Counted from the first letter of the stretch, positions 43,695 to 52,624 are shown. The stretch: DNA of 64,000 nt from Schaedlerella glycyrrhizinilytica_A (GCF_042852765.1 NZ_AP031414.1), one strand, 5' to 3'. The notes: generated by a model from the sequence alone, not told the origin. Translations and numbers: made by a program.

Positions 43695-44528
43695 TTAAAT
43701 TATATTGCCAAGCACTTTATTATCGGCAGCATTTTTTAAACGGACAACAATACCGCTGATAGCGCCTGAAAGATAATTCAAAAGTTCTCTGTCATTTTCA
43801 TAGTAATTCTTAATATAAATTTCAAGCGTTACCTCCAAGTGCTTTTTTATATCCTCCAAAGCAATCTGTTCAAACATCTCCTGCATATAAAAATAATCGG
43901 TTTCTTTCAACTCAATTACTGTCAAGGATTTCCCCAGCATTATATGCCCTATTACATGGGTAAAAACTATTTCACATATATTATCCATTGATTCTTGCCA
44001 ATTCCTGTTATCCTTTGACAAGATATTTATAACGTAACCTGCAGGAAATAATTTTAAAAATTTTTGTTCCAGACCAATAGACTTGATAAATTCAAAAATC
44101 TTATCTATTCCTGTATATTCTGAAATATCTTTCAGTAAAGGATAATCAAGAGTCAAAATTGTATTTTGCGGTTCAAATTGAATATCATACCACTTGAAAA
44201 ATTCTGGTATCCCTTTAACAAAAGTATCATACAGACATTTATTTTCATAGTGACAAAATTCCGGCAGAATCCTGTTATATAAATCCAGTGCTTTTCCTGT
44301 TTTTTCTCTAACATATGCCGCACCCATTTCATACGCTCTTTGCGCTGATAATTTTTTATTTAATGACGGCGCATTTCCACTGCTTTCCCATAATTCGTGA
44401 ATACAATATAAGACAGCCCCCATAAGCTGTTCTGCTTTTTCGTAGGTTATGGATGTACTTTCATGTGATGTATATTTCTCAGCCAGTTTGCCCACGATCG
44501 GCACTAATTCTTCCATTTCATAGTCCAT
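43695..44528 (-). CDS. Element cargo protein, DUF6179-like
   Basis: About 277 residues. The start at 44528 (MDYEMEELVPIV) follows TTGGAGG, 5 bp after the previous stop. The protein is acidic, mostly helical, and soluble, with no catalytic motif I can name (conserved-looking patches: YEKAEQLMGAVLYCIHELWE and TLDYPLLKDISEYTGIDKIF). I recall this pattern as DUF6179, usually next to a DUF6323 gene, but cannot verify it. It is cargo at the left end of the mobilizable element; function unknown. Confidence 0.7.
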   Translation of the reverse strand: MDYEMEELVPIVGKLAEKYTSHESTSITYEKAEQLMGAVLYCIHELWESSGNAPSLNKKLSAQRAYEMGAAYVREKTGKALDLYNRILPEFCHYENKCLYDTFVKGIPEFFKWYDIQFEPQNTILTLDYPLLKDISEYTGIDKIFEFIKSIGLEQKFLKLFPAGYVINILSKDNRNWQESMDNICEIVFTHVIGHIMLGKSLTVIELKETDYFYMQEMFEQIALEDIKKHLEVTLEIYIKNYYENDRELLNYLSGAISGIVVRLKNAADNKVLGNII

Positions 44529-44533
44529 CAGAT

Positions 44534-45067
44534 TTACCTCCAACAGAGTTCTTTCAGGGTTTCAAGATACAAGTCATAATCCCATCTCTTTACATCATCA
44601 AATTTTGAATATTCTCCATAGCCGTCTGAATTTTTATATCCTTCGTAGCCAGCCCGGATCGCTTCTGCAAAATTAGCAAGGCAGGTACTCTCTAAATAAT
44701 CCAAATCTCCAAAACATATATTTTCAAACTGTTCTTTCATTAAATGGAGAAGTTCATCATCTGTAATTTCATCATGCATTTCATTTTTATATAGATAAAA
44801 TATTTCCTGCAATCGAATAATTGTTTCTACATAATTGCTTTGATGAATGTACTCAGAATCGCAAAATTCATAAATGATTTTTGTCGCAATTCCTTCACCA
44901 AACTCAATTCTTTTTTGTTCCGCCAGTGCGTTTTTCCGTTCCGCTAAAATCAATTTAGCGTCTTCCTCTGTTAAGGAAAGTCCAAACTGTTCGGTTGTCT
45001 CGTTTGTTTTAATCACATTGCTCAGTTGATTTTGTCCCTTTAATAAAACCATCCAGTCCTTGTCCAA
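44534..45067 (-). CDS. Element cargo protein, DUF6323-like
   Basis: A 177-residue protein starting at TTG after GGGGAGGGG. It is acidic and helical (LTEEDAKLILAERKNALAEQ; TDDELLHLMKEQFENICFGD). A TATAAT on the leader strand lies about 45 nt upstream, so this pair has its own promoter. It is followed directly by the DUF6179-like gene; the two are presumably one functional unit. The family name is from memory and unverified; no function can be assigned. Confidence 0.7.
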   Translation of the reverse strand: MDKDWMVLLKGQNQLSNVIKTNETTEQFGLSLTEEDAKLILAERKNALAEQKRIEFGEGIATKIIYEFCDSEYIHQSNYVETIIRLQEIFYLYKNEMHDEITDDELLHLMKEQFENICFGDLDYLESTCLANFAEAIRAGYEGYKNSDGYGEYSKFDDVKRWDYDLYLETLKELCWR

Positions 45068-45170
45068 AAGAACCCCTCCCCATCTTCGTATTTGGAAAGA
45101 GATTATAGCACCGTCCTTGAGACATTGGTAGTCTTGTTTTCAGAGCAATTTTGTGGTATTATAATAATGG

Positions 45171-45202
45171 AAAAAGGGAGCGGTTTTAATCCGTTCCCTT
45201 TG
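45171..45202 (-). terminator. Terminator after the relaxase gene
   Basis: AAAGGGAACGG pairs with CCGCTCCCTTT (one G-T mismatch pair) and runs into TTTTT on the minus strand, 20 nt past the relaxase stop. Confidence 0.85.
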
Positions 45203-45221
45203 TATTTTATAGTTGCTTTCA

Positions 45222-46535
45222 TTATCTTGCATCCCTATCCATCTTTCTTTTTTGTTTTCGTCTCTGCACTCTTTGTTCTTCTTCCAGCCTTTTTTCTCTT
45301 AGAACAATGGTTGCAACTGTATCTCGTCCCAAAGCCCGTTCTACCCGATTAAAATCTCCCATTCTTTCCTTCAATGTTCTATTCTCATTCCAAAGTTCCT
45401 CTACACGGGCAGTAAGAGAATTAACCTTGTCCCACGCCCTCTCATATGATCTTTGCAGATTGCCGAATCTTCTGGAAAGATCCAGATAAGCCCGATAAAC
45501 TGATCGCAACACCGTCACAATCTTCTTTATCAGCGGCTTTGCCTTTTTCTCACGGTAAGATTTTCCCGTTTCCAACGTTCCTGCCTCTGGCAGTACCTCT
45601 TCTGGATCAGCAGAATATTTCTCTGCAAACATCTCCATCTCTTTTACCATAGGGGCAATCTCCGTCAGCTTTTTCTCATATTGCGCTGCCTTTTTCTTTG
45701 CCTGTTCTGCCTGCTTATCAACCTCTTTCCGGCTTTCCTGTGCTGAAAATATATCCTTCTCAACCCTCTCCAACTGATCAAGATATTTTTCGTTGACTTC
45801 CTGCATGATGGCATTATGCTCTTCCAACTCTGATTTCTGTTTTTCAAGCATAGAAACTTCCTTTGCCCTCTCCTTTTTTTCAAAATCCAACAAGGACAAA
45901 TGCTTTTCATGGGTGCCTTTCTGTTCCCACTCAATTCCATGTTCCAGCATAATTGAGGCAAGCTGCTGTTTCTCATCCGCCACCCACTGATTTAATTCTG
46001 TTTCCTGTCTGGTGCCTCCTTTAAATCCAAGAGCCGTTAATGCCTGTTTCAGCGATACTCTTGTATCAAGCCCCCGCTTGCTTCCTGTCGTGTACGGTAC
46101 AAAATCTATATGCAGATGGGGCGTCGCCTCATCCATATGGAGATGAGCCGAAAACACCCTTAATGTAGGGTTTCTTCTCTGAAAATCCTGCATATATTCA
46201 TCCAGTATCTTTGCCGCCAGCCGTCCTTCTTCTGTTTCCGCTCCCATTGTCTCCCTGTCGCCAATCTGTAGGATAATTTCATGGAACGGCTTCTCCTGTT
46301 TCCCTGAACGGATTTTTTCATAATAATCGTCAATCCGGCGGTCATTCCTTGTCTGTTTCTCATTATAACGGACTAACGCTTCATCAAACAATTCATGATA
46401 AACGTCTTTGATATTTTCGTTGCAGTATTCCACATTCAGATAACTTCTCTCTGGATCTGTATTCTTCGCATGGAATTTTCTGCTATTATGGTTGACAGAG
46501 CCTTTCCCTGTCATAAAACTGATCGTTCTCTTCAA
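45222..46535 (-). CDS. MOBV-type relaxase (Mob/Pre)
   Basis: A 437-residue plasmid-mobilization relaxase. The N-terminus TISFMTGKGSVNHNSRKFHA and metal-binding motif HLHMDEATPHLHIDFVPY (HxDExxPHxH) define Mob_Pre. The second half is a long charged coiled coil. It starts with TTG after GAGGAG; an ATG at 46514 is possible. It would nick the nearby oriT-like region (46570-46697) and lead strand transfer using a conjugation system supplied by another element. Confidence 0.92.
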   Translation of the reverse strand: MKRTISFMTGKGSVNHNSRKFHAKNTDPERSYLNVEYCNENIKDVYHELFDEALVRYNEKQTRNDRRIDDYYEKIRSGKQEKPFHEIILQIGDRETMGAETEEGRLAAKILDEYMQDFQRRNPTLRVFSAHLHMDEATPHLHIDFVPYTTGSKRGLDTRVSLKQALTALGFKGGTRQETELNQWVADEKQQLASIMLEHGIEWEQKGTHEKHLSLLDFEKKERAKEVSMLEKQKSELEEHNAIMQEVNEKYLDQLERVEKDIFSAQESRKEVDKQAEQAKKKAAQYEKKLTEIAPMVKEMEMFAEKYSADPEEVLPEAGTLETGKSYREKKAKPLIKKIVTVLRSVYRAYLDLSRRFGNLQRSYERAWDKVNSLTARVEELWNENRTLKERMGDFNRVERALGRDTVATIVLREKRLEEEQRVQRRKQKRKMDRDAR

Positions 46536-46569
46536 TAACTCTCCTCTCTCCCTTTTCGGGCAGTAATCA

Positions 46570-46697
46570 GCGCCGGATACGGCGCACAGACTTTGTTACT
46601 TTCGCCGAAAGTAACGCAAAAGCACTTTTGACAGCCGTTCCGTCCATCAAAAGCTGCCTTTGCGCCCTGCCGGGGGCTTGTCCGTCCTACGGACGGA
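46570..46697. other. Candidate oriT region
   Basis: Three hairpins lie directly upstream of the relaxase: GCGCCG/CGGCGC (46570-46585), GTTACTTTC/GAAAGTAAC (46595-46615, perfect 9-bp arms) and CCGTCC/GGACGG (46682-46697). This is the usual place and look of a mobilization origin. The nick site is not identified. Confidence 0.55.
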
Positions 46698-46926
46698 GCG
46701 GCTGTTCCCGCCGCTTTTCTTCCGCCGCCATAGCTTTTCGGATTGCGGATACCAGAGTTGCTACCGTGCTTTCCTCCCATCCCGCAAGCCATACCAGCGT
46801 CCGCATTTCTGCCGTTGTCAGTTCCACTTCTCCGAAGATTTCATTGAGTGCGGCAATCTTCCTGGCTTCACTTTCGTAAAAAAATCTGTTCACATTTCGG
46901 GTTCCCCATTCTGGCTGAACTATCAT
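46687..46926 (-). CDS. Small element protein, unknown
   Basis: About 79 residues. The start at 46926 (MIVQPEWGTRNVNRFF) follows AAAGGT; the longer reading overlaps the previous gene. It is mixed alpha/beta with a C-terminal helix rich in Glu, Arg and Lys (AIRKAMAAEEKRREQPLRP) that could bind DNA near oriT. Not recognised. It is conserved in position in similar elements as far as I recall. Confidence 0.6.
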   Translation of the reverse strand: MIVQPEWGTRNVNRFFYESEARKIAALNEIFGEVELTTAEMRTLVWLAGWEESTVATLVSAIRKAMAAEEKRREQPLRP

Positions 46927-46967
46927 CAAATCACACCTTTCTCGTTGTCTGCTATCTTCAAAGGAAA

Positions 46968-47201
46968 CTACCAGCGAAAGCTGTCCGGCACTCCACGTTT
47001 TTCCAGATATTCCCATCTGGCTTTTTCCTGTTCTTCCTGAGTGGGTGCAGTCTTATATTTCGTATATAATTCATGCCGCACCAGAGAATCCAGTTTCTGT
47101 TCCAATCCCTGCCGGATTTCATTCAGGCATCTGTCATCTTCTATCAAATGATAGCGGAGCAGAGATACAAATAATTCATGAGAAATCTGCACATTCTTCA
47201 T
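46968..47201 (-). CDS. Small element protein, complexin-2-annotated type
   Basis: About 77 residues, starting at 47201 (MKNVQISHELFVSLLRYHLI) after AAAGGA. It is helical and charged and ends EYLEKRGVPDSFRW. Proteins of this pattern in Firmicute mobile elements are often mislabelled complexin-2; they have no link to the animal protein. It lies between the RepA-like ATPase and the oriT-proximal gene. Function unknown. Confidence 0.7.
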   Translation of the reverse strand: MKNVQISHELFVSLLRYHLIEDDRCLNEIRQGLEQKLDSLVRHELYTKYKTAPTQEEQEKARWEYLEKRGVPDSFRW

Positions 47202-47299
47202 AGTAATCCTTTCTGCGTCGGTTTGCGTCGGTAGCGTCGATATTTTCCATACCAACCTGCTATAAAAAATACCGTCGCAACCGTCGCATATCGTCGCTT

Positions 47300-48430
47300 T
47301 TACTCTTTCGACTCAAGCCGTTTAAGAATAATTTTCCTTTCATGCCCCCGCTTGTTATTATAAAAAATCCCATAATCGTTGAGCAGTTGGCTGTTAGCTA
47401 CATTCAGCTTTCTGGACAAGACATTCGCCTGTATCTGTATATCTGTCAGCTGACCTGCAAGTTCCGTTGCTGTTCCCTCCCATTCCGGCTTGTCTTCTGT
47501 CAGAAAGTTGTTGATTGCTTCCAGCAATGGATTCGGCGGCTGTTTCCACAACTCCGTTTCCGCCTTCTTAAATTTCCAGACACAATGCTCCCGGTCAAAC
47601 TCTATGGTCAGTTCCTGATCCGGCTGGTCACGTCCCACAACATCCAGCACTGCCAGATTGTCAGTACGCTTTTTCTTGTGCATAATGAACGCCCCGTCTG
47701 CCGCTCCAAGAAGCCCGTTTGTGCCGGAGATCATCTCAAAGCTATCCTCTGATTCCAGCTTACGTGTATGATGTACCACTAACAGGCAGATACCGTATTT
47801 GTCGCTGAAAGATTTTAGCTTTGTCACAATCTCATAATCGCTGGAATAGCTGTACCTGTCCCCGCCGACCTCACGTACTTTCTGGAGCGTGTCAATGATA
47901 ATCAGCCTTGCGTCTGTATGCTCTTTCAGGAATTCCTCTAATTGCCTGTCTAAGCCCTCATTCAAGGTTTTTGCCTGTGTCGCAAAATACAGATTATCCG
48001 CACATTCCACACCAAACATGCCGGAGAGCCGCCGCTGAAGCCTTGCGTAATCGTCTTCCAACGCCAGATACAGCACCGTCCCTTTTCGGACGGGATAATC
48101 CCATAAAGAGATCCCCATTGCCACATGGTAGGCAAGCTGCCCCATAAAAAATGATTTTCCTACTTTCGGTGCCCCCACAAAGAGGTAAGTGCCGCCGTAA
48201 AGGAATCCATCTACAATCGGCGTTCTCGGCGAATAGACCGTATCATACAGTTCCGTCATGGAAACGGTTTGAAGTCTGCCGTTCCCGGATTTCTCCGGGT
48301 TTTGTACGGCTTGCAGATTGATTTGTGCTGTTTCATTTGCTATAATTTCAGTGTGATTTTTTAATTGCGGCTGCGCCCCATCTGCGCCAACAGATGATAC
48401 AGGAGCAGTCGTTTTCATTTTTTCTGTCAT
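47300..48430 (-). CDS. RepA-like AAA ATPase/helicase of the element
   Basis: A 376-residue RecA-fold ATPase. Walker A is FVGAPKVGKSFFMGQLAYH, Walker B is RLIIIDTLQKV, and the LLVVHHTRK segment fits hexameric RepA/DnaB-like helicases (AAA_25). The N- and C-terminal 70 residues are less conserved. It may unwind or help replicate the circular form after excision. It overlaps the MobC-like gene by 4 nt, so the two are coupled. Confidence 0.88.
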   Translation of the reverse strand: MTEKMKTTAPVSSVGADGAQPQLKNHTEIIANETAQINLQAVQNPEKSGNGRLQTVSMTELYDTVYSPRTPIVDGFLYGGTYLFVGAPKVGKSFFMGQLAYHVAMGISLWDYPVRKGTVLYLALEDDYARLQRRLSGMFGVECADNLYFATQAKTLNEGLDRQLEEFLKEHTDARLIIIDTLQKVREVGGDRYSYSSDYEIVTKLKSFSDKYGICLLVVHHTRKLESEDSFEMISGTNGLLGAADGAFIMHKKKRTDNLAVLDVVGRDQPDQELTIEFDREHCVWKFKKAETELWKQPPNPLLEAINNFLTEDKPEWEGTATELAGQLTDIQIQANVLSRKLNVANSQLLNDYGIFYNNKRGHERKIILKRLESKE

Positions 48431-48750
48431 TCATCTTCTCCTTTCAAACCATATAATGTGATTGCGATTACCTGCAGCGTGTAGAGCAGCTCATCATTGT
48501 CAGGGCTTAATGTTTTCAGCCGCTTTAATTCTTCATAGATAGCGGCCATCTGATTTTTCAAAGCCTTATACACCCTCGGATTACCCTGTACTACTACGTC
48601 CCAGCACAGCAGACGCCTTGTGATATAATCTTGCTTTGTCAGACCGGACAGCGCAACCAAATCGTTAATCAGCTTTGCTTCCTCGTCCGATACCCGGAAC
48701 GCTACTGTATGATTGCGCCATCGCCCTTTGTAATCAAGTGTTCTTTCCAT
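48427..48750 (-). CDS. MobC-like relaxosome accessory protein
   Basis: A 107-residue protein with an N-terminal ribbon-helix-helix-like segment (NHTVAFRVSDEEAKLINDLV, then LTKQDYITRRL) followed by a helical tail. Such MobC/BmpH proteins bind oriT and help the relaxase. The start follows AAAGGAG and overlaps the end of the integrase gene by 17 nt. Confidence 0.75.
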   Translation of the reverse strand: MERTLDYKGRWRNHTVAFRVSDEEAKLINDLVALSGLTKQDYITRRLLCWDVVVQGNPRVYKALKNQMAAIYEELKRLKTLSPDNDELLYTLQVIAITLYGLKGEDE

Positions 48751-49834
48751 TTGTGTTCTCCTTTGTCATTCTCTCCATTTCCAGTTTCTCCGCCATTTGC
48801 GTCTGCACCGTAGGGAACAGGTGAGCATAGCGGTAGGTGATTTTCTCTGCCTCATGCCCCATGCGCTCCCCAATCGCCAGCACAGAAAATCCCATGTTAA
48901 TTAACAGAGAAACTGCGCTGTGACGAATATCATGCACCCGTATCTTCTTTACACCTGCCTGCTTCGCCCCTCGCTCCATTTCGTGGTTGAGATAGGATTT
49001 TGTGACCGTAAACATTCTCTCGTCCGGCTGAATATCATACAGCATTTTGATATATTCCTGCATTTCTTCGCAGAGAAATGGCGGCATTTTAATTGTACGG
49101 TTACTCTTTTTCGTTTTTGGGCTTGTGATAATGTCCCGTCCTTTGGAACGGTGATACGTCTTGCTGATCGTGACCGTCTGTTTCTCAAAATCAAAATCAG
49201 CAGGCGTAAGAGCCAGAAGCTCGCCAGAACGGATTCCACACCAGTAAAGCATTTCAAAGGCATAATAGGAACGGGGCTTATCCATCATGGCTTCGGAAAA
49301 TTTCAGATATTCTTCTTTCGTCCAGAAGTTCATTTCTTTCGGAACCTCATTTCCCATTATTCCTGCTCTCCTTGCCGGATTGTAGGGCAGATTATAGAAG
49401 TTTACCGCATGGTTGAAAATCGCTGTCAGTTGGGCGTGTATCGTTTTCAGATAATCCGCTGAATAAGGCTTTCCTTTCTCGTCCCGGTATGCCATCAGTT
49501 CATTCTGCCATGCAATAACGTCCTTTGCTTCAATCTCTGCTATCTTTCGATTCCCGAAATACGGTAAAATTTTTGTGCGGATTACATGGCTTTTGGATTC
49601 CCATGTGCTTTCTTTCACCCGCTGCTTTTTGTCAGCTTCATAAATCTCAAAGAAACTGGCAAACGTCATATCCAGTTTCGCTCCCTGTTTCAGCATTACC
49701 TCATGCTCCCACGCTAGTGCTTCTCTCTTTGTAGCAAATCCCCGTTTCTGTGTCTGCTTCCGCTCCCCTTTCCAGTTCGTGAAACGATAGATTACCCGCC
49801 ACGTTCCCGTAGCGTTATCTTTGTATACAGCCAT
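48734..49834 (-). CDS. int: Tyrosine integrase of the element
   Basis: A 366-residue site-specific recombinase. An N-terminal AP2-like arm-binding domain (about 1-55), a SAM-like core-binding domain (about 60-165), and the catalytic domain with CGIRSGELLAL (Arg), SPKTKKSNRTI (Lys), HDIRHSAVSLL (His-Arg), MGHEAEKITYRYAH (His, Tyr) are all present. All catalytic residues are intact. It lies next to an excisionase-like gene and the guaA 3' end, so it most likely integrates the element there. Confidence 0.95.
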   Translation of the reverse strand: MAVYKDNATGTWRVIYRFTNWKGERKQTQKRGFATKREALAWEHEVMLKQGAKLDMTFASFFEIYEADKKQRVKESTWESKSHVIRTKILPYFGNRKIAEIEAKDVIAWQNELMAYRDEKGKPYSADYLKTIHAQLTAIFNHAVNFYNLPYNPARRAGIMGNEVPKEMNFWTKEEYLKFSEAMMDKPRSYYAFEMLYWCGIRSGELLALTPADFDFEKQTVTISKTYHRSKGRDIITSPKTKKSNRTIKMPPFLCEEMQEYIKMLYDIQPDERMFTVTKSYLNHEMERGAKQAGVKKIRVHDIRHSAVSLLINMGFSVLAIGERMGHEAEKITYRYAHLFPTVQTQMAEKLEMERMTKENTNGKNT

Positions 49835-49852
49835 TTCATCATCTCCTTTCCG

Positions 49853-50032
49853 TCAATCGCTGTAACAAACCTTTTTATGAAAAAATGTAGCGCTCACACG
49901 TCCCGCCACTGTCAGATAGCCCTGTTTCTGTAATTCTGCATTCAGTTCTCGCACAATCTGGTAGGCTTTTGACTTTGACACACGCAATTCCTCTGCCACT
50001 TCTTCCACTGTCATAAATGATCTTTCTGCCAT
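49853..50032 (-). CDS. xis: Excisionase-like small helix-turn-helix protein
   Basis: A 59-residue protein beginning MAERSFMTVEEVAEELRVSK and ending KKVCYSD. VEEVAEELRVSKSKAYQIVR is a winged-helix/MerR-like DNA-binding motif used by excisionases. GGGAGA precedes the ATG by 7 nt. It ends 18 bp before the integrase start, in the same orientation, as xis does in many elements. Confidence 0.82.
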   Translation of the reverse strand: MAERSFMTVEEVAEELRVSKSKAYQIVRELNAELQKQGYLTVAGRVSATFFHKKVCYSD

Positions 50033-50244
50033 ACTGTCATCTCCCTTTCTTAACTGTTTTTGTTTAATATCTGTATGTATAATACTAAATAAATTCCGTT
50101 AAGTCAAGTGGATTACAGAAAAATATTAACTTTTTTTATTTAAGTTTTTTCTTGCTATTCCTATTGTGTCATGCTATACTAAATTCAACAAATTTGTTTA
50201 AGTCAAAATGATTGTATCACTATAACTGCAACGGAGGTTTTATT

Positions 50245-50781
50245 ATGGCAATCGGCAAGCGAATCCGCTTTTTCCGTAATCGGAAAAGCATGACACAAAA
50301 ACAACTCGGTGAAATTCTCGGCTTTCTCGGAAAGACCTCTGATGTCCGTGTAGCGCAATACGAATCCGAAGCCAGAAAACCCAAAATCGATCTCATCAAA
50401 GAAATGGCTCACGTCTTTGATGTCAGCCCACGGGCAATCGATGTCCCGGATATAGACAGTTACCTCGGTCTTATGCACACACTCTTTGCTCTGGAAGATA
50501 TGTATGGTCTGAAAGTCGGAGAAATCGACGGAGAAGTATGTCTGCGGTTAGATAAATTCAGCGGCTCTACTTACTCGACTATGTTTGATATGTTCCACGC
50601 ATGGCGGGAACAGGCTGCCCGTCTGGAGCAGGGAGAAATAACCAAAGAGGAATACGACCAGTGGCGGTATAATTATCCTGCACTGGATACATCCGGACAC
50701 TGGCACAAAGTTTCGCCTTCAAAGGAACTCAGTGACTATCTCGTAGAAGCGTTCAAAGACAGGCTTAAACCGGACAAATAG
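50245..50781 (+). CDS. XRE-family regulator of the element
   Basis: About 178 residues. The start at 50245 (MAIGKRIRFFRNRK) follows CGGAGG. The N-terminal helix-turn-helix reads MTQKQLGEILGF, then RVAQYESEARKPKIDLIKEM. The C-terminal domain (about 75-178) is element-specific, with WREQAARLEQGEITKEEYDQ near the middle. It is divergent from xis-int and so probably represses excision. It ends at a clear terminator. Confidence 0.88.
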   Translation: MAIGKRIRFFRNRKSMTQKQLGEILGFLGKTSDVRVAQYESEARKPKIDLIKEMAHVFDVSPRAIDVPDIDSYLGLMHTLFALEDMYGLKVGEIDGEVCLRLDKFSGSTYSTMFDMFHAWREQAARLEQGEITKEEYDQWRYNYPALDTSGHWHKVSPSKELSDYLVEAFKDRLKPDK

Positions 50782-50798
50782 TACTTTCCTTACAGATC

Positions 50799-50850
50799 AA
50801 AAAAACCTTACCGACTTTCAGCTTCATTTCTGAAAATCAGTAAGGTTTTT
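50799..50850 (+). terminator. Terminator after the XRE regulator
   Basis: AAAAACCTTAC pairs with GTAAGGTTTTT, with inner CTTTCAG/CTGAAAA. Confidence 0.85.
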
Positions 50851-50893
50851 CTGTTATTGAAGTATTCTGTTATTTAATGAATGATACCCGAAG

Positions 50894-50912
50894 TGTTGCC
50901 AAATCGTTGCCA
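50894..50912 (+). repeat. Integrase arm-site-like repeats, right end
   Basis: TGTTGCCA (50894-50901) and CGTTGCCA (50905-50912), 11-bp period, same orientation as the pair at 43563-43581. Confidence 0.6.
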
Positions 50913-50971
50913 GCAATTAAACAAATTTGCTTGCAACCCGTATAAGCACTGGGTTTTTGGAGTTCATTTCA

Positions 50972-50983
50972 TCACTCAAACTC
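50972..50983. repeat. Proximal attachment site at guaA 3' end
   Basis: The last codons of guaA, GAGTTTGAGTGA on the minus strand, match the candidate distal site at 43449-43460 at 10 of 12 bases. The guaA 3' end is a known insertion hotspot for integrative elements. Confidence 0.55.
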
Positions 50984-52519
50984 TATCGTGGCCGGCGGTT
51001 TCCCCGTCAGGTCATAGAATACCCGATTCACATGATCCACTTCATTCACGATCCGGCTCGTCACCTTATGCAGCACTTCCCACGGAATCTCCGCGCTCTC
51101 GGCTGTCATAAAGTCGATCGTGCTTACCGCACGGAGAGCCACCGCATAATCGTAAGTACGTTCATCTCCCATTACGCCCACACTGCGCATATTCGTCAAT
51201 GCGGCAAAATACTGTCCGACGATCTTGTTCATTCCGGCAGCGTCCATCTCCTCGCGGTAAATCGCATCTGCCTCCTGAACGATCTTCACTTTCTCCGCAG
51301 TTACTTCGCCGATGATACGGATTCCAAGTCCCGGTCCCGGGAACGGCTGACGGAACACAAGACGCTCCGGAATTCCAAGTTCCAGTCCGGCCTTGCGCAC
51401 TTCATCTTTGAACAGATCGCGAAGCGGCTCGATAATCTCCTTAAAATCAACGTAATCCGGAAGTCCTCCTACATTATGATGGGATTTGATCACTGCGGAT
51501 TCTCCGCCAAGACCGCTTTCCACAACGTCCGGATAAATGGTTCCCTGTACAAGGAAATCCACTGCTCCGATCTTCTTTGCTTCCTCTTCAAATACACGGA
51601 TAAATTCTTCTCCGATGATCTTTCTTTTTGCTTCCGGCTCTTCCACGCCAGCCAGTTTCGCATAAAAACGTTCCTGCGCATTGACGCGGATAAAGTTCAG
51701 ATCATACGGACCGTTCGGACCGAATACCGCTTCCACTTCATCGCCCTCATTTTTCCGAAGCAGACCATGATCTACAAATACGCAAGTCAACTGCGAACCG
51801 ATCGCTTTGGAAAGAAGAACTGCCGCCACAGAAGAATCCACTCCGCCCGACAGTGCGCAAAGCACCTTTCCGTCGCCGACTTTCTCGCGGATCGCATGAA
51901 TCGTCTCATCCACAAATGCGTCCATTTTCCAGTCTCCCGCACATCCGCAGACATTTTTCACAAAGTTATTGATCATCTTTGTTCCCTCTGCCGTGTGCAG
52001 CACTTCCGGATGGAACTGGATCGCATATAAACCTTTCTCCGCATTTTCCGCTGCCGCAACCGGGCAATCTGCAGTATGCGCGCTTATTTCAAATCCCGGA
52101 GCCACCTGTGCGATATAATCAAAATGACTCATCCAGCAGATCGTGGATTCGGATACATTTTCAAATACTTTGGATTCCGGCTTATCGATCAGCACTTCCG
52201 TCTTTCCATACTCGCGGACAGACGCAGCTTTTACCTCTCCGCCCAATACATGCGACATCAGCTGAGCACCGTAGCACAGTCCCAGCACCGGAATCCCCAA
52301 TTCAAACAATTCCCTTGTATACGTCGGAGAATCCGGCTCGTAACAGCTGTTCGGTCCCCCTGTCAAAATGATTCCTTTCGGATTCATTTCTTTGATCTTT
52401 TCAATATCGATTTTGTATGAATAAATCTCGCAATAAACATTACATTCTCTGACACGTCTTGCAACAAGCTGATTGTACTGCCCGCCAAAATCAATTACGA
52501 TTACTAATTCGTTCTTCAA
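50972..52519 (-). CDS. guaA: GMP synthase (glutamine-hydrolysing)
   Basis: A 515-residue amidotransferase that converts XMP to GMP. The class I glutaminase domain has GGPNSCYEPDSP and nucleophile Cys in VLGLCYGAQ, with FHPEV for the His. The synthetase domain starts with the PP-loop ALSGGVDSSVAA. The C-terminal dimerization domain ends PPATIEFE, normal for the family. The last codons (50972-50983) appear to be the attachment core for the adjacent element; the coding sequence is preserved. Confidence 0.98.
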   Translation of the reverse strand: MKNELVIVIDFGGQYNQLVARRVRECNVYCEIYSYKIDIEKIKEMNPKGIILTGGPNSCYEPDSPTYTRELFELGIPVLGLCYGAQLMSHVLGGEVKAASVREYGKTEVLIDKPESKVFENVSESTICWMSHFDYIAQVAPGFEISAHTADCPVAAAENAEKGLYAIQFHPEVLHTAEGTKMINNFVKNVCGCAGDWKMDAFVDETIHAIREKVGDGKVLCALSGGVDSSVAAVLLSKAIGSQLTCVFVDHGLLRKNEGDEVEAVFGPNGPYDLNFIRVNAQERFYAKLAGVEEPEAKRKIIGEEFIRVFEEEAKKIGAVDFLVQGTIYPDVVESGLGGESAVIKSHHNVGGLPDYVDFKEIIEPLRDLFKDEVRKAGLELGIPERLVFRQPFPGPGLGIRIIGEVTAEKVKIVQEADAIYREEMDAAGMNKIVGQYFAALTNMRSVGVMGDERTYDYAVALRAVSTIDFMTAESAEIPWEVLHKVTSRIVNEVDHVNRVFYDLTGKPPATIEFE

Positions 52520-52624
52520 CTCTCTTTCTCCTTCCTCCGGTTTCCGTCACAGTTTTATACGATCATGCAAAACAGCTTCGACATCTGTTTTCCCCTTTTT
52601 ATTCTGTCCGAAAATCACTTTCTC

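Noticed and set aside
43695..45067. The two cargo genes as a toxin-antitoxin pair
   Set aside because: Both proteins are too long and lack any recognisable toxin fold or DNA-binding motif, so no such call is made.
46532..46792. An 86-codon minus-strand open frame upstream of the relaxase
   Set aside because: It overlaps the oriT-like hairpins and a better-supported gene at 46687. Its Gly/Arg-rich composition is typical of a chance frame in GC-rich hairpin DNA.
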